Shown here: one piece after another, positions 52,653-60,582 of the stretch
How positions within the stretch are numbered: position 1 is the stretch's first letter
How the letters are laid out: each line of letters opens with the position of its first letter
Source of the DNA: Anderseniella sp039978075
GTDB taxonomy: Bacteria > Pseudomonadota > Alphaproteobacteria > Rhizobiales > Aestuariivirgaceae
Reading direction: 5' to 3'
Assembly: GCA_039978075.1 (NCBI GenBank)
Contig: JBDWCA010000005.1
Span: 124,001-188,000, forward strand
Length of the DNA stretch: 64,000 nucleotides
The notes under the pieces: generated by a model
Databases searched by the model: none
Seen by the model: the letters and a program-made list of their open reading frames with translations, nothing else
Told to the model about the DNA's origin: nothing
Made by a program: the position numbers and the translations under genes

Positions 52653-53936
52653 ATGAAACACTCAGAAACCGGGTACAGATTGAAGTTTGTAGTGAATACC
52701 GCGCTCGGCTGTCTGGTGAGCCTCATGATCATTGTCGGGCTGGGCAGCGCAGCCCTGGTTCTGTCTGAGTCTCACAAATCAACCGAAAACATCGAAGCCG
52801 CGGTACGCGAGGCTCTTGAAACAGGACCTTTCGACCGTGATGGTCAAAGAGTGATCTGGCACTACCAAAGCAATTTTGCTGAATGTCAGGTCGTTTCCAT
52901 GGGGCTGAAAATTCAAGGGACGGCGCTGCAGTCAGCATTCAGGGCGCTGTCTATAAGATGGAAAAAACCCGACCCATATTGTCATCAGCTGGCAAGTTAC
53001 CTCGATGGGGGCGAACAGCCATGGCGCAGTTACTTCCGCTACTGGCACGGCTCCAGGCTGGTCATGCATCCTGTCCTGTCGCATGCCTCCTACCGAACAT
53101 TGCAGGTTATTTGCTACGGTTTGCTGTTTGTTTCAGTCGCTTCCATGCTGGTCATGACCGGCATGTCACTTGGGACTGGTTATGCATTGGCACTGACGCT
53201 GTCACTGGTGGTGACAACGGACACCATATTGCGCGGATTTTCACCAACCCATGCCGTTTCACTGTCCGCATTGACACTGCTGGTCGGTATCATCTCATGG
53301 AGTTTGACACGCAATCCCGACAACCTGCGCAGCATTATCCTGACCTGTTTCACAGCAGGTGCCGTCTACAATTATTTTGATTTTCTTTACAATATCGAAC
53401 TGCTTGTACTACTTGCCGGTGTTGTTTTCTGGAAGACATCCGTTACGGATTTTCGTGAATTCAAGACCGGGGCGATTGGCATCGTGACGTGCCAGGCAGC
53501 AGTGCTTTCCGGCTTCGTCGCAATGTGGGGTGCGAAGTGGCTGTTGATGGCGGTGATCGGTACAGGTTCGTCAACAAGCTGGTTTCCAGCAGGGAACATT
53601 GGGACATGGCTGGCAGGCGGCAACCAGCAATATGTGGCGTTGGCTGCGCTGCTGGCGAATGGTCACAAAGCCTGGATGTATGGTGTCAACATGGTCGTGT
53701 TGCCAGTCGCGCTGACAGTCGGTGCCGTTGCCGCCTTTGTCTGCTGGAGGCAAAAGCGCATCCAGTTACTTGCGCTCCTGTGTGTTGCACTGCTTGTCCC
53801 GGCAGCAATCATGGAAGGCAAGTCCACACATAGCATTGTGCATGCCGGGTTTACATCCAAAGTGGTCTCGATGGCTTTCATGATTTTGGCTATTGGTGCT
53901 GTCTGGGCGGTATTTTCAGGCCGGCGACGGCAATAG
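52653..53936 (+). CDS. Polytopic membrane protein, possible GT-C-type glycosyltransferase
   Basis: With the start at ATG 52653 (MKHSETGYRLKFVVNT) the protein has 427 residues, one N-terminal helix, a large hydrophilic loop (about residues 40-145, with YFRYWHGSRLVMHPVLSHASYR near its end) and about nine further helices. The layout resembles GT-C enzymes that take polyprenyl-linked sugars in the periplasm, though the usual D/E-rich first-loop motif is not clear. I recognise no named family. It follows GtrA by 49 bp and ends the cassette. Confidence 0.65.
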   Translation: MKHSETGYRLKFVVNTALGCLVSLMIIVGLGSAALVLSESHKSTENIEAAVREALETGPFDRDGQRVIWHYQSNFAECQVVSMGLKIQGTALQSAFRALSIRWKKPDPYCHQLASYLDGGEQPWRSYFRYWHGSRLVMHPVLSHASYRTLQVICYGLLFVSVASMLVMTGMSLGTGYALALTLSLVVTTDTILRGFSPTHAVSLSALTLLVGIISWSLTRNPDNLRSIILTCFTAGAVYNYFDFLYNIELLVLLAGVVFWKTSVTDFREFKTGAIGIVTCQAAVLSGFVAMWGAKWLLMAVIGTGSSTSWFPAGNIGTWLAGGNQQYVALAALLANGHKAWMYGVNMVVLPVALTVGAVAAFVCWRQKRIQLLALLCVALLVPAAIMEGKSTHSIVHAGFTSKVVSMAFMILAIGAVWAVFSGRRRQ

Positions 53937-54265
53937 CAGCAAGATTTGAGCAGTGAAGTGCACTGCAGTTCTGATGCGGCTCAGGTGCTTCAGGGTAAAG
54001 TGTTTGATGACAACCATATCTGACTGATGTTTCATCTGATTTCATTTACCGGGTCCCATAGCAGATCTTTCATGCGATTGAGACGGTCGGCTACTACATG
54101 AACTCCATTGTCGTACCGGGCGACCCATGGCGCGCTATCCCTTTTGAATCCCAAATTGTCATCCACCTGCGATCATTCGACTGTGGTTCAATTTTGGGAT
54201 GACGGCTTAAGGCTCACGAAAGCTTTCGTATCCATACTTATCCGCTAAATTTCCCGGGGACATCC
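53937..54265. other. Intergenic region before the first GGDEF gene, with imperfect dyad
   Basis: No gene is supported. TCCCAAATTG (54149-54158) is complementary to CAATTTTGGGA (54189-54199) apart from one bulged A, and GTCATCC (54158-54164) is complementary to GGATGAC (54197-54203). These overlapping arms allow two alternative hairpins in the leader of the downstream gene. Another short palindrome, AGTGCACT, is near 53956. Confidence 0.35.
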
Positions 54266-55768
54266 ATGACAAATGATACAGGATCCAGTGTCGCAAATAT
54301 AACGAAGCTGGCCGGTGTGCCGGCCTCGCGCGATCTCGCCATGGAGATCATGAACACTATGGAGCAGGGCATCCTGGTGTGGTCTGCAGACGGTGTGTGC
54401 GAACTGCATAACACCCGCGTTTTCGAGGTGCTCGAGATTGAGGAATCGGTGCTGACCACGGGTACGCGCCGTGTTGATTTTCTGGCTGCGGCGGTGGCGC
54501 GAGGCGAAATTTCGCAAGCGATTGCCGAGCAGACGCAAGCGCGCTTCACCACCAGTCGCGCCTTCACCTTCGATCGACTGATGCCATCGGGCCGGGTGGT
54601 GGCCACGAATGCCCGTCCGGCCCGCGGCGGAAGTTTTGTCGTGACTTTTACCGACGTGACTGAAGCCCGCAAGGCTGCTGATGAACTCGACCGTGCCAGA
54701 AAGGCTGCGGAGGAGGCAGAAACTCGTACCCGCGCAGCACTGGTCGCTGAACGTGCCCGCCAGCAGGAGGCGCGGTTATTGTCTGAACTCGATGAGTGGC
54801 TGCAATCGTGCAAGTCGCTTGACGAGCTTTACATGGTTGTGCGGAAGTTCATGGACACCACATTGCCGGGTTCGGCCGGCGAACTCTACATCTATTCCAA
54901 CTCGAGGGACGTGCTCGACGGCATTTGCGAGTGGTCGAGCCCGGGTCTTCACGACCATATTGCGCCTGACAGTTGCTGGGCGCTGCGGCGCGGCCGGGCC
55001 TACGTTCACGACAGCGACCGGATCTGCTTTACCTGTCTTCATGTTACGGAGCAGGAGGGGCACGGACCCGACCTTGCCTATATCTGCGTGCCGATCATTG
55101 CGCATGGCGATACAGTCGGCCTCATGCATGTCCGCCTTGCGCCCGGCGTTGATGCCGGCGAAGAAGATGCCGCAACCGCCGGTGCTCGTGCCTTCGCCGT
55201 GCAATGCGGCGAGCGCATCAGCCTCGCGCTTGCCAATGTCAAATTGCGCGACGAGTTGTACGACCAGTCGACCAGAGACCCGCTGACCGGGCTCTACAAT
55301 CGCCGGTTTTTCCTCGACGCCATGCGCCGGATGATCGCGCAGAGCGATCGCACGGGTCTGCCATTCGGCCTCGTCTATCTAGATGCGGATCGCTTCAAGA
55401 CCTTCAACGATACCCATGGCCACGATGCCGGCGATGTTGTGCTTTCTCACCTGGGCGAAGCGCTGCGCGATGCCTGCGGCGAGGACCATATGGCGTGCCG
55501 CTTTGGTGGCGAGGAATTTGCGTTGCTGGTATCCGGTGCTGATCTTGCTGCGACCGAACGTATTGCCGAGCGCATTCGCGCCCGGGTGGCCAGCACTGAT
55601 ATTCGTTATGGCAATACGGTCCTGCCGCATATCACCATCTCGGCGGGGGTCGCGTCCTTTCCTGACTCGGGCCGCTCTCCACAGGATATTATCAAAGCTG
55701 CCGACGGGGCGCTCTACGCCGCGAAGGACTCTGGCCGCAACTGCGTGCGATCCCACACGACTGACTGA
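54266..55768 (+). CDS. Diguanylate cyclase with PAS-like and GAF domains
   Basis: The 500-residue cytoplasmic protein has an N-terminal PAS-like domain (about 20-130, ending GGSFVVTFTDVTEARK), a coiled-coil linker (about 130-170), a GAF domain (about 175-320; DSCWALRRGRAYV, YICVPIIAHGDTVGLMHV) and a GGDEF domain (about 330-495). The signature is RFGGEEFALL, intact for c-di-GMP synthesis from GTP. The position where an inhibitory RxxD site would be (five residues before GGEEF) has GEDH, so product inhibition through an I-site is not expected. No transmembrane helix is seen. Confidence 0.9.
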   Translation: MTNDTGSSVANITKLAGVPASRDLAMEIMNTMEQGILVWSADGVCELHNTRVFEVLEIEESVLTTGTRRVDFLAAAVARGEISQAIAEQTQARFTTSRAFTFDRLMPSGRVVATNARPARGGSFVVTFTDVTEARKAADELDRARKAAEEAETRTRAALVAERARQQEARLLSELDEWLQSCKSLDELYMVVRKFMDTTLPGSAGELYIYSNSRDVLDGICEWSSPGLHDHIAPDSCWALRRGRAYVHDSDRICFTCLHVTEQEGHGPDLAYICVPIIAHGDTVGLMHVRLAPGVDAGEEDAATAGARAFAVQCGERISLALANVKLRDELYDQSTRDPLTGLYNRRFFLDAMRRMIAQSDRTGLPFGLVYLDADRFKTFNDTHGHDAGDVVLSHLGEALRDACGEDHMACRFGGEEFALLVSGADLAATERIAERIRARVASTDIRYGNTVLPHITISAGVASFPDSGRSPQDIIKAADGALYAAKDSGRNCVRSHTTD

Positions 55769-55840
55769 GAACCGGGCAAGCGGCGCTGCTGCGCTGTTGG
55801 GTCGACGAAGGCGCCGTATTCGACCGCCTGCCTGCACCAC

Positions 55841-56797
55841 CTACCCGGTGATACGGAGTAGCTTCATCGTTGGTGCCAGTAGAAACTTTACGACGGGGAT
55901 CAGAGCCAAACCGAGAGCTAAGCCAACGATGCCATCTGCGGTGGCTGTCGCCAGCCACTCTACAACTGCCTGACCGGTGCCGACTTTTTGTGAAACCATC
56001 GACGCAAAGTGTTGGATAGTCTCATAGGGCCAATGCAAGCCCAGGGTGTGCAATCCGTGCACGATGATATTGCCACCAACCCACAGCATTGCCGCGGTTC
56101 CAACGGTCGAGATCAATGTCATGATCGCCGGCATTGATTTGACGATCGCCATTCCGAACCACCGCGTGATTGCGAACCGGCCAATCTGACTTATTTTCAG
56201 ACCCACATCGTCTGCCTTGACCAGCAGGGCGACAGCACCATAGACGGCTGCGGTGATGGCAATTGCAACCATTGCCAGAACGACCCCCTCAATCCAGATA
56301 TTGTCAGCCTCAATTGCTGCCAGCGAAATTGTCATGATTTCCGCTGACAGGATGAAGTCGGTCTTGATGGCGCCTTTGACCCGCTGTTCTTCCAGGTGGG
56401 CCGCATCCAGTGTTTCGGCCTGTTGCACGTTGCCCTCGTGATGAGGAACGATCAGATGCCAGACCTTCTCTGCACCTTCAAAACACAGGTATGCTCCACC
56501 GATCATCAAAAGCGGTGTCAGTAACCAGGGGAGCGCGGCGTTCAAGGTGAGCGCAATGGGCAACAGGATGACCAGCTTGTTGAAAAATGACGCGCGCGCG
56601 ATTTTCCAGACAATCGGCAGTTCCCTGGTAGCCGGCAATCCGGTCACATATTTGGGTGTGACCGCAGCATCATCAATCACCACTCCGGCAGCTTTGCTGC
56701 CGGCCTTGGAAGCCTGGGCCGCAATGTCGTCGATTTGACTGGCGGCCAGTTTGGCAATCGCTGCAACATCATCCAAGAGTGCGAGTAAGCCGCTCAT
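55841..56797 (-). CDS. DUF808 family membrane protein
   Basis: The 318-residue product starts SGLLALLDDVAAIAKLAASQIDDIA, the hallmark of DUF808 (YedI-like) proteins, then KAAGVVIDDAAVTPKYVTGL and several transmembrane segments (about six). Function is unknown in all members that I know of. A good GAGGAA ribosome site precedes the ATG. It is convergent with the GGDEF gene. Confidence 0.9.
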   Translation of the reverse strand: MSGLLALLDDVAAIAKLAASQIDDIAAQASKAGSKAAGVVIDDAAVTPKYVTGLPATRELPIVWKIARASFFNKLVILLPIALTLNAALPWLLTPLLMIGGAYLCFEGAEKVWHLIVPHHEGNVQQAETLDAAHLEEQRVKGAIKTDFILSAEIMTISLAAIEADNIWIEGVVLAMVAIAITAAVYGAVALLVKADDVGLKISQIGRFAITRWFGMAIVKSMPAIMTLISTVGTAAMLWVGGNIIVHGLHTLGLHWPYETIQHFASMVSQKVGTGQAVVEWLATATADGIVGLALGLALIPVVKFLLAPTMKLLRITG

Positions 56798-57023
56798 ATC
56801 TGAATTCCTCTCCCCGGTCCCGGAAACTGTAGCATTGATTTGGTCATGCTGCTTAATGGATCACTCAAGAGCTACGACAAACCGGTGTCAACCGGATGAG
56901 CGCTTGTTGGTTCCGTTTTGTGGTCAAATTATCGCAGGCAATCTGTGCGGCAGCTTGTTGCTGCCGGGTTCATGCGCCATTGTTGAAAGTCGGCGCCAGT
57001 GACCGGAACGGGAGGAGCAGTAC

Positions 57024-57455
57024 GTGAAATTCGGCCACATCAGCATGGTTGCACGCGACACGGATCGTCTTGCAGACTTTTACAAGGCGGTGTTTGGCTG
57101 TGAGGACACTGTCAGACGATGGACCATGTCCGGCGAACTGGTTTCCCGGGGAAACGGCGTTCCCAACTCCGAGATCTATGCAGCATGGTTGAGTCTACCC
57201 GGTGTAGACGGCCCGTTCCTGGAGATTTTTCAGTACAAGACCATCCAGGATTACCCGGCGCCGCCGGTGAACCGGCCTGGCTATGGGCATATGTCTTTCG
57301 AAGTGGAAAACATACATGCCATATTCGACGCAGTTATCGAAGCCGGTGGAATGCCGCTCGGTGAGATAACCGACTTGGGAACTGACCAAACCCCTGTTCT
57401 ATGTGTCTATGTGCGCGATCCTGAGGGAAATATTATTGAGCTGGAGCAGCGGTAG
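57024..57455 (+). CDS. VOC-family (glyoxalase/bleomycin resistance fold) protein
   Basis: The start is GTG 57024, with GGAGG 8 nt upstream. The 143-residue protein consists of two beta-alpha-beta-beta-beta modules. Likely metal ligands are the His in KFGHISMVARD, a His in YGHMSFEVENIHAIF, and the Glu in DPEGNIIELEQ. It resembles lactoylglutathione lyase-like and methylmalonyl-CoA epimerase-like enzymes; the substrate is not determined. Monocistronic in appearance. Confidence 0.85.
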   Translation: MKFGHISMVARDTDRLADFYKAVFGCEDTVRRWTMSGELVSRGNGVPNSEIYAAWLSLPGVDGPFLEIFQYKTIQDYPAPPVNRPGYGHMSFEVENIHAIFDAVIEAGGMPLGEITDLGTDQTPVLCVYVRDPEGNIIELEQR

Positions 57456-57485
57456 AGTGCGTATCGCATCACGCGGGACCAGGGT

Positions 57486-58382
57486 TTATTTCAATGCATC
57501 CGACCGGATTGCCGTCGTACTGAGATAGACAGACCCGATGATGATCACCAGGGCGATAGCGCGCTGTGTCGTCAATGCCTCGCCCAGCATGAGAAAGCCC
57601 AGTATTGCGCCGCCCACAGGCACTGCAAAGTTGACCTGAGACATCCGCGTCGCGCCAAGTCTGGGGACAAGGTAGAAGTATGTCAGATTGGCACACGCGG
57701 TTGAGAATACGCCGAGATAGATGATTGCACCGAGTGACGGCAGCGTCGGTTCAATTGAACGGACATCCGCATCGGAGAACAGCACAAGAGCGCAGATGAA
57801 AATTGTCCCCACGATCATCGATCCTGTAGCCATCTCCAGAGGTGGCCGGGAAACAAAGCGCCGAATGTAGACCGTTGATGCCGCGTAGCAGAAAGTCGCT
57901 CCGATGATGGCCGACTGGCCTTCCAGTTGATCGCCCAGTCCTGAAAGGGCTGCAGGTCCGACGAGAACGGCCACACCGAGAAATCCGCCCAGAACACCAA
58001 ATGCTATCCGGAGAGTGAGAGTTTCGTCTGGTATCAGCCACGCCGCCAGCAAAAGGGTAATCACCGGAGCAACTCCCATGAGAATCGATGCGAGCGCGCT
58101 GTCGACGGACTGTTCACCGTGGGTGATCAACAGAAAGGGCAGAGCGCTTCCTAACAGCCCCGTAACAGCATAAGAGAACCAGTCCGCTTTGTTCCTGGAC
58201 AGCGACAGCCCCCGCGCTTTCAGGACGGTGAAGATGACGGCCGTGCCAACAAGCATGCGCCCTGCCACGAGGACTGATGAATCGATGGTGGCGATACCAA
58301 GTTTGATGACGGCGTAGGATGAACTCCACATTGTTGCCAGGGCGAGCCACAGAAACACGTCTGATATCGTTGCTTTTTGCAT
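57486..58382 (-). CDS. EamA/DMT-superfamily transporter
   Basis: This 298-residue protein has ten predicted transmembrane helices in two EamA repeats (LATMWSSSYAVIKLGIATID in the first, GATFCYAASTVYIRRFVSR in the second). Such carriers export amino acids or other small metabolites. It is divergent from an HxlR-type regulator gene across 77 bp that contain two tandem 19-bp repeats, so it is the likely regulatory target. Confidence 0.88.
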   Translation of the reverse strand: MQKATISDVFLWLALATMWSSSYAVIKLGIATIDSSVLVAGRMLVGTAVIFTVLKARGLSLSRNKADWFSYAVTGLLGSALPFLLITHGEQSVDSALASILMGVAPVITLLLAAWLIPDETLTLRIAFGVLGGFLGVAVLVGPAALSGLGDQLEGQSAIIGATFCYAASTVYIRRFVSRPPLEMATGSMIVGTIFICALVLFSDADVRSIEPTLPSLGAIIYLGVFSTACANLTYFYLVPRLGATRMSQVNFAVPVGGAILGFLMLGEALTTQRAIALVIIIGSVYLSTTAIRSDALK

Positions 58383-58401
58383 AGGAAACCGGCCTTCAGT
58401 C

Positions 58402-58445
58402 TGCTACTAATATAGAAGCATTAACGTGCTACTAAAATAGAAGCA
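58402..58445. promoter_or_regulatory. Tandem 19-bp direct repeats, probable HxlR operators
   Basis: TGCTACTAATATAGAAGCA (58402-58420) and TGCTACTAAAATAGAAGCA (58427-58445) differ at one base and are 25 bp apart start to start. Each contains a CTA-N6-TAG dyad. They occupy the short gap between the EamA and HxlR genes, as expected for autoregulation and divergent control. HxlR-family relatives such as YodB recognise TACTA-containing dyads. Confidence 0.7.
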
Positions 58446-58459
58446 AGAGGTGAAGCAGC

Positions 58460-58798
58460 TTGATCGAAGACGATGTACCGATTGCAAAACATCACGATGA
58501 AGTCCGGGGCTCGCGAACCGGACAGCCGATCATGGTGTTGTTCGATCTGTTAAGCCGACGTTGGGCAATGGGTATTCTGTGGAATCTGAGTGATGAAAAC
58601 CGCACGTTTCGTGATCTGCAGGCGCGCTGCGGATCCGCTTCGCCAAGCGTGCTGAACACCCGGCTCAAAGAACTTCGCAGTGTCGGTCTTGTTGAGAATG
58701 CTCCCGATGGCTATGCATTGACATCCGATGGCCGAGAGCTGTTTGAGCATCTCGAGCCGCTGGGAGACTGGGCAATGGAGTGGGTTCCAAAACTCTAG
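58460..58798 (+). CDS. HxlR-family winged-helix transcriptional regulator
   Basis: The start is TTG 58460, with AAGAGG about 9 nt upstream. The 112-residue protein has the HxlR fold: VLFDLLSRRWAMGILWNLSD, then TFRDLQARCGSASPSVLNTRLKELRSVGLVENAP. There is no Cys in the N-terminal segment where thiol-sensing HxlR proteins carry one. It probably controls the divergent EamA transporter through the tandem repeats. Confidence 0.88.
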   Translation: MIEDDVPIAKHHDEVRGSRTGQPIMVLFDLLSRRWAMGILWNLSDENRTFRDLQARCGSASPSVLNTRLKELRSVGLVENAPDGYALTSDGRELFEHLEPLGDWAMEWVPKL

Positions 58799-58858
58799 AC
58801 GGATCGTTTGACTGTATGGCAGGCGCTTGAGGCTACGGAGACAAGCGCTGCCGGCAAC

Positions 58859-58882
58859 GCGCTCCATGACACAATGGAGCGC
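58859..58882 (+). terminator. Hairpin downstream of the HxlR gene
   Basis: GCGCTCCAT (58859-58867) and ATGGAGCGC (58874-58882) are perfectly complementary over 9 bp with a GACACA loop, 60 bp after the regulator stop. A second hairpin, GCGCTTG with CAAGCGC, lies just before it (about 58824-58849). No T-run follows. The structures likely end the HxlR transcript and insulate the retron promoter. Confidence 0.5.
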
Positions 58883-58938
58883 AGCCAAACAGCCTCAAAT
58901 TAAGCCTTCACTCCTGAGGCCTTCCGTAGAAAGATAAC

Positions 58939-58967
58939 TTGGCAAACGCAGTTACTCTTTGCATAGT
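58939..58967 (+). promoter_or_regulatory. Putative promoter of the retron ncRNA
   Basis: TTGGCA (58939-58944) and CATAGT (58962-58967) are 17 bp apart, with four of six matches each to the -35 and -10 consensus. The predicted start, six to seven bases after the -10, falls at 58974, the first base of the a1 arm. Confidence 0.55.
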
Positions 58968-58973
58968 CGTTCC

Positions 58974-59133
58974 TGCAGCGGCGGTCTTTGGATAACTCTG
59001 TGCAGCAATGTTGAGAGTTGGGCGGGGCATCCCCGCCTGCGATGACGACCAGGCCATACATGGCGCTACCCACGCTGGGTTTCACCCAGGGGCGGTAACG
59101 CGAAACTGAGAAAAGCAAAGACCGTCCGTTGCA
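58974..59133 (+). ncRNA. Retron msr-msd RNA
   Basis: Arm a1 TGCAGCGGCGGTCTTTG (58974-58990) pairs with arm a2 CAAAGACCGTCCGTTGCA (59116-59133) through 17 base pairs, one being G-U, with a single bulged T at 59125. Inside are AACTCT/AGAGTT (58994-58999 and 59014-59019, an msr-like stem), GGCGGGG/CCCCGCC (59021-59027, 59031-59037), and a longer msd-like stem built from TACC/GGTA (59067-59070, 59094-59097) and CTGGGT/ACCCAG (59075-59080, 59084-59089). G58991, the first unpaired base after a1, is a candidate branch guanosine; the frequent AGC context is absent. The RT start is 14 nt after a2. Confidence 0.8.
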
Positions 59134-59147
59134 ATTCGATTGTCCAG

Positions 59148-60470
59148 ATGAATAAAACAGAGCTTGCACGCAATCTTGCATACAGTCTGACACTCGGGAC
59201 GTGGTCGAAAGCGTACATTCGTTCAACCCTTATCCGCAGACTTCCGCGTGCGCTGCACCGGCTTGTCGATGCCATCAGTTCTGATCTGGTAACAAATCGG
59301 CCTTACACCTATTCACCGACTGTGAAACTTGTCGCCAATGCCTTGCGAAACAGCGATCAGTTCGAGAGGGTTTTTCGCTATTGCAGTCGGCGCAACATCT
59401 GGCCTGATCCGGATCTGTCATCACCTGTGATGTCCCCTGTCGCGGCATTCGCAGCGCTGGAAATTCCCCGGCTTGCGACGCTGGACGTGCTTGCAGACTG
59501 GTTGTTACTGCCGATTGAGCGGCTTGAATACCTGGCGGACCTGCACTCACGATATGAAGACCATGGCGATACACAAGTGAACCACTATCACTACGTCCTG
59601 CAACGCAAGAAGTCCGGTGGCACACGGGTCATCGAAGCGCCGAAGCCTGCGCTGAAAGCCGTTCAACGGCAGATACTGCATGGCATTCTGGACAAGGTGC
59701 CGGCCCATCCTGATGCATTCGGCTTTGCGAAAGGGCGCAGTTGCCTTGATGCCGCAAACCGGCACGCGGGTGAACAGGTTGTGATAGGTTTCGACTTGAA
59801 AGACTTTTTCCCGTCAATCGGGGCAGGGCGCATTTTCGGTCTGTTCCGATGCCTGGGATATCCGCACCAGGTTGCGAGCCGTCTGGCAGCACTTTGCACG
59901 TCGGTCACACCGTCGCGTGTGCTGGAGCGCATGAACGGACCTGACAGGGACATCTATCGAAAACTGCATTTGCCTCAGGGATCACCGGCATCTCCCGGTC
60001 TCGCCAACCTGGTCGTATTCAAACTTGACAGGCGCTTGTCGGCTCTCGCCAAAAGTGTGGATGCCAACTACAGCAGATATGCGGACGATCTGAGTTTTTC
60101 CAGCGACAGTCATGTTGCGGGAATACTGCTGCATTCCGTTCCCCGGATTATCGAGGATGAAGGCTTCCAGCTGAATTCAGCCAAGACACGCATAATGTCG
60201 AGCACATCCCGGCAGGTCGTGACCGGAGTTGTTGTTAACCATCATCTCAATGTGACGCGCAAGGCGTTTGATCAGTTGAAAGCGATCATTCATGCCTGCG
60301 GGAAAGTTGACGATTTACGGCTCAATGACCCGATGTTCCGTACTTCACTGCTGGGTAAAATCGGTTGGGTAGAGGCGGTTAACCCACATCGCGGCCAGAA
60401 GTTGCTGGAGTTGTTGTCGACGGCAATAGCCAGACGGGACGGCAGTTCGTATCCGGATCTGGTTGAGTGA
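59148..60470 (+). CDS. Retron-type reverse transcriptase with N-terminal extension
   Basis: The 440-residue RT has VLQRKKSGGTRVIEAPKPALK (RT1), GFAKGRSCLDAANRHAG (retron region X, AANRH for the usual NAxxH), DLKDFFPSI with catalytic D216, LPQGSPASPGLANL, YSRYADDLSFSS with D313/D314, and VVTGVVVNHH (region Y, VTG at 358-360). It would copy the msd part of the upstream RNA from a 2'-OH of the branch guanosine. Residues 1 to about 110 precede the RT fold and are longer than in Ec86 RT (320 aa); this architecture resembles Mx162-like RTs. No clear Shine-Dalgarno is seen before the ATG. No toxin, ATPase, nuclease or transmembrane effector ORF is adjacent. Confidence 0.92.
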   Translation: MNKTELARNLAYSLTLGTWSKAYIRSTLIRRLPRALHRLVDAISSDLVTNRPYTYSPTVKLVANALRNSDQFERVFRYCSRRNIWPDPDLSSPVMSPVAAFAALEIPRLATLDVLADWLLLPIERLEYLADLHSRYEDHGDTQVNHYHYVLQRKKSGGTRVIEAPKPALKAVQRQILHGILDKVPAHPDAFGFAKGRSCLDAANRHAGEQVVIGFDLKDFFPSIGAGRIFGLFRCLGYPHQVASRLAALCTSVTPSRVLERMNGPDRDIYRKLHLPQGSPASPGLANLVVFKLDRRLSALAKSVDANYSRYADDLSFSSDSHVAGILLHSVPRIIEDEGFQLNSAKTRIMSSTSRQVVTGVVVNHHLNVTRKAFDQLKAIIHACGKVDDLRLNDPMFRTSLLGKIGWVEAVNPHRGQKLLELLSTAIARRDGSSYPDLVE

Positions 60471-60582
60471 TTTTTTCAAAAAGATACAAATGCAAATGTT
60501 CCGGTTAGGGTTGCAGCAGGACTTGGCCTGCAGAATGCTGCAATCCGCTATTTCTTGAACTGAGGTCTGCAAGGAACTGGTT

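Noticed and set aside
58859..58882. 9-bp hairpin considered as part of the retron RNA
   Set aside because: It lies upstream of the predicted promoter and a1 arm and is better explained as the end of the HxlR transcript.
58947..58952. CTTTGC considered as an alternative a1 arm pairing with GCAAAG near 59115
   Set aside because: Only 6 bp long and inside the promoter spacer; the 17-bp pairing at 58974-58990 is far stronger.
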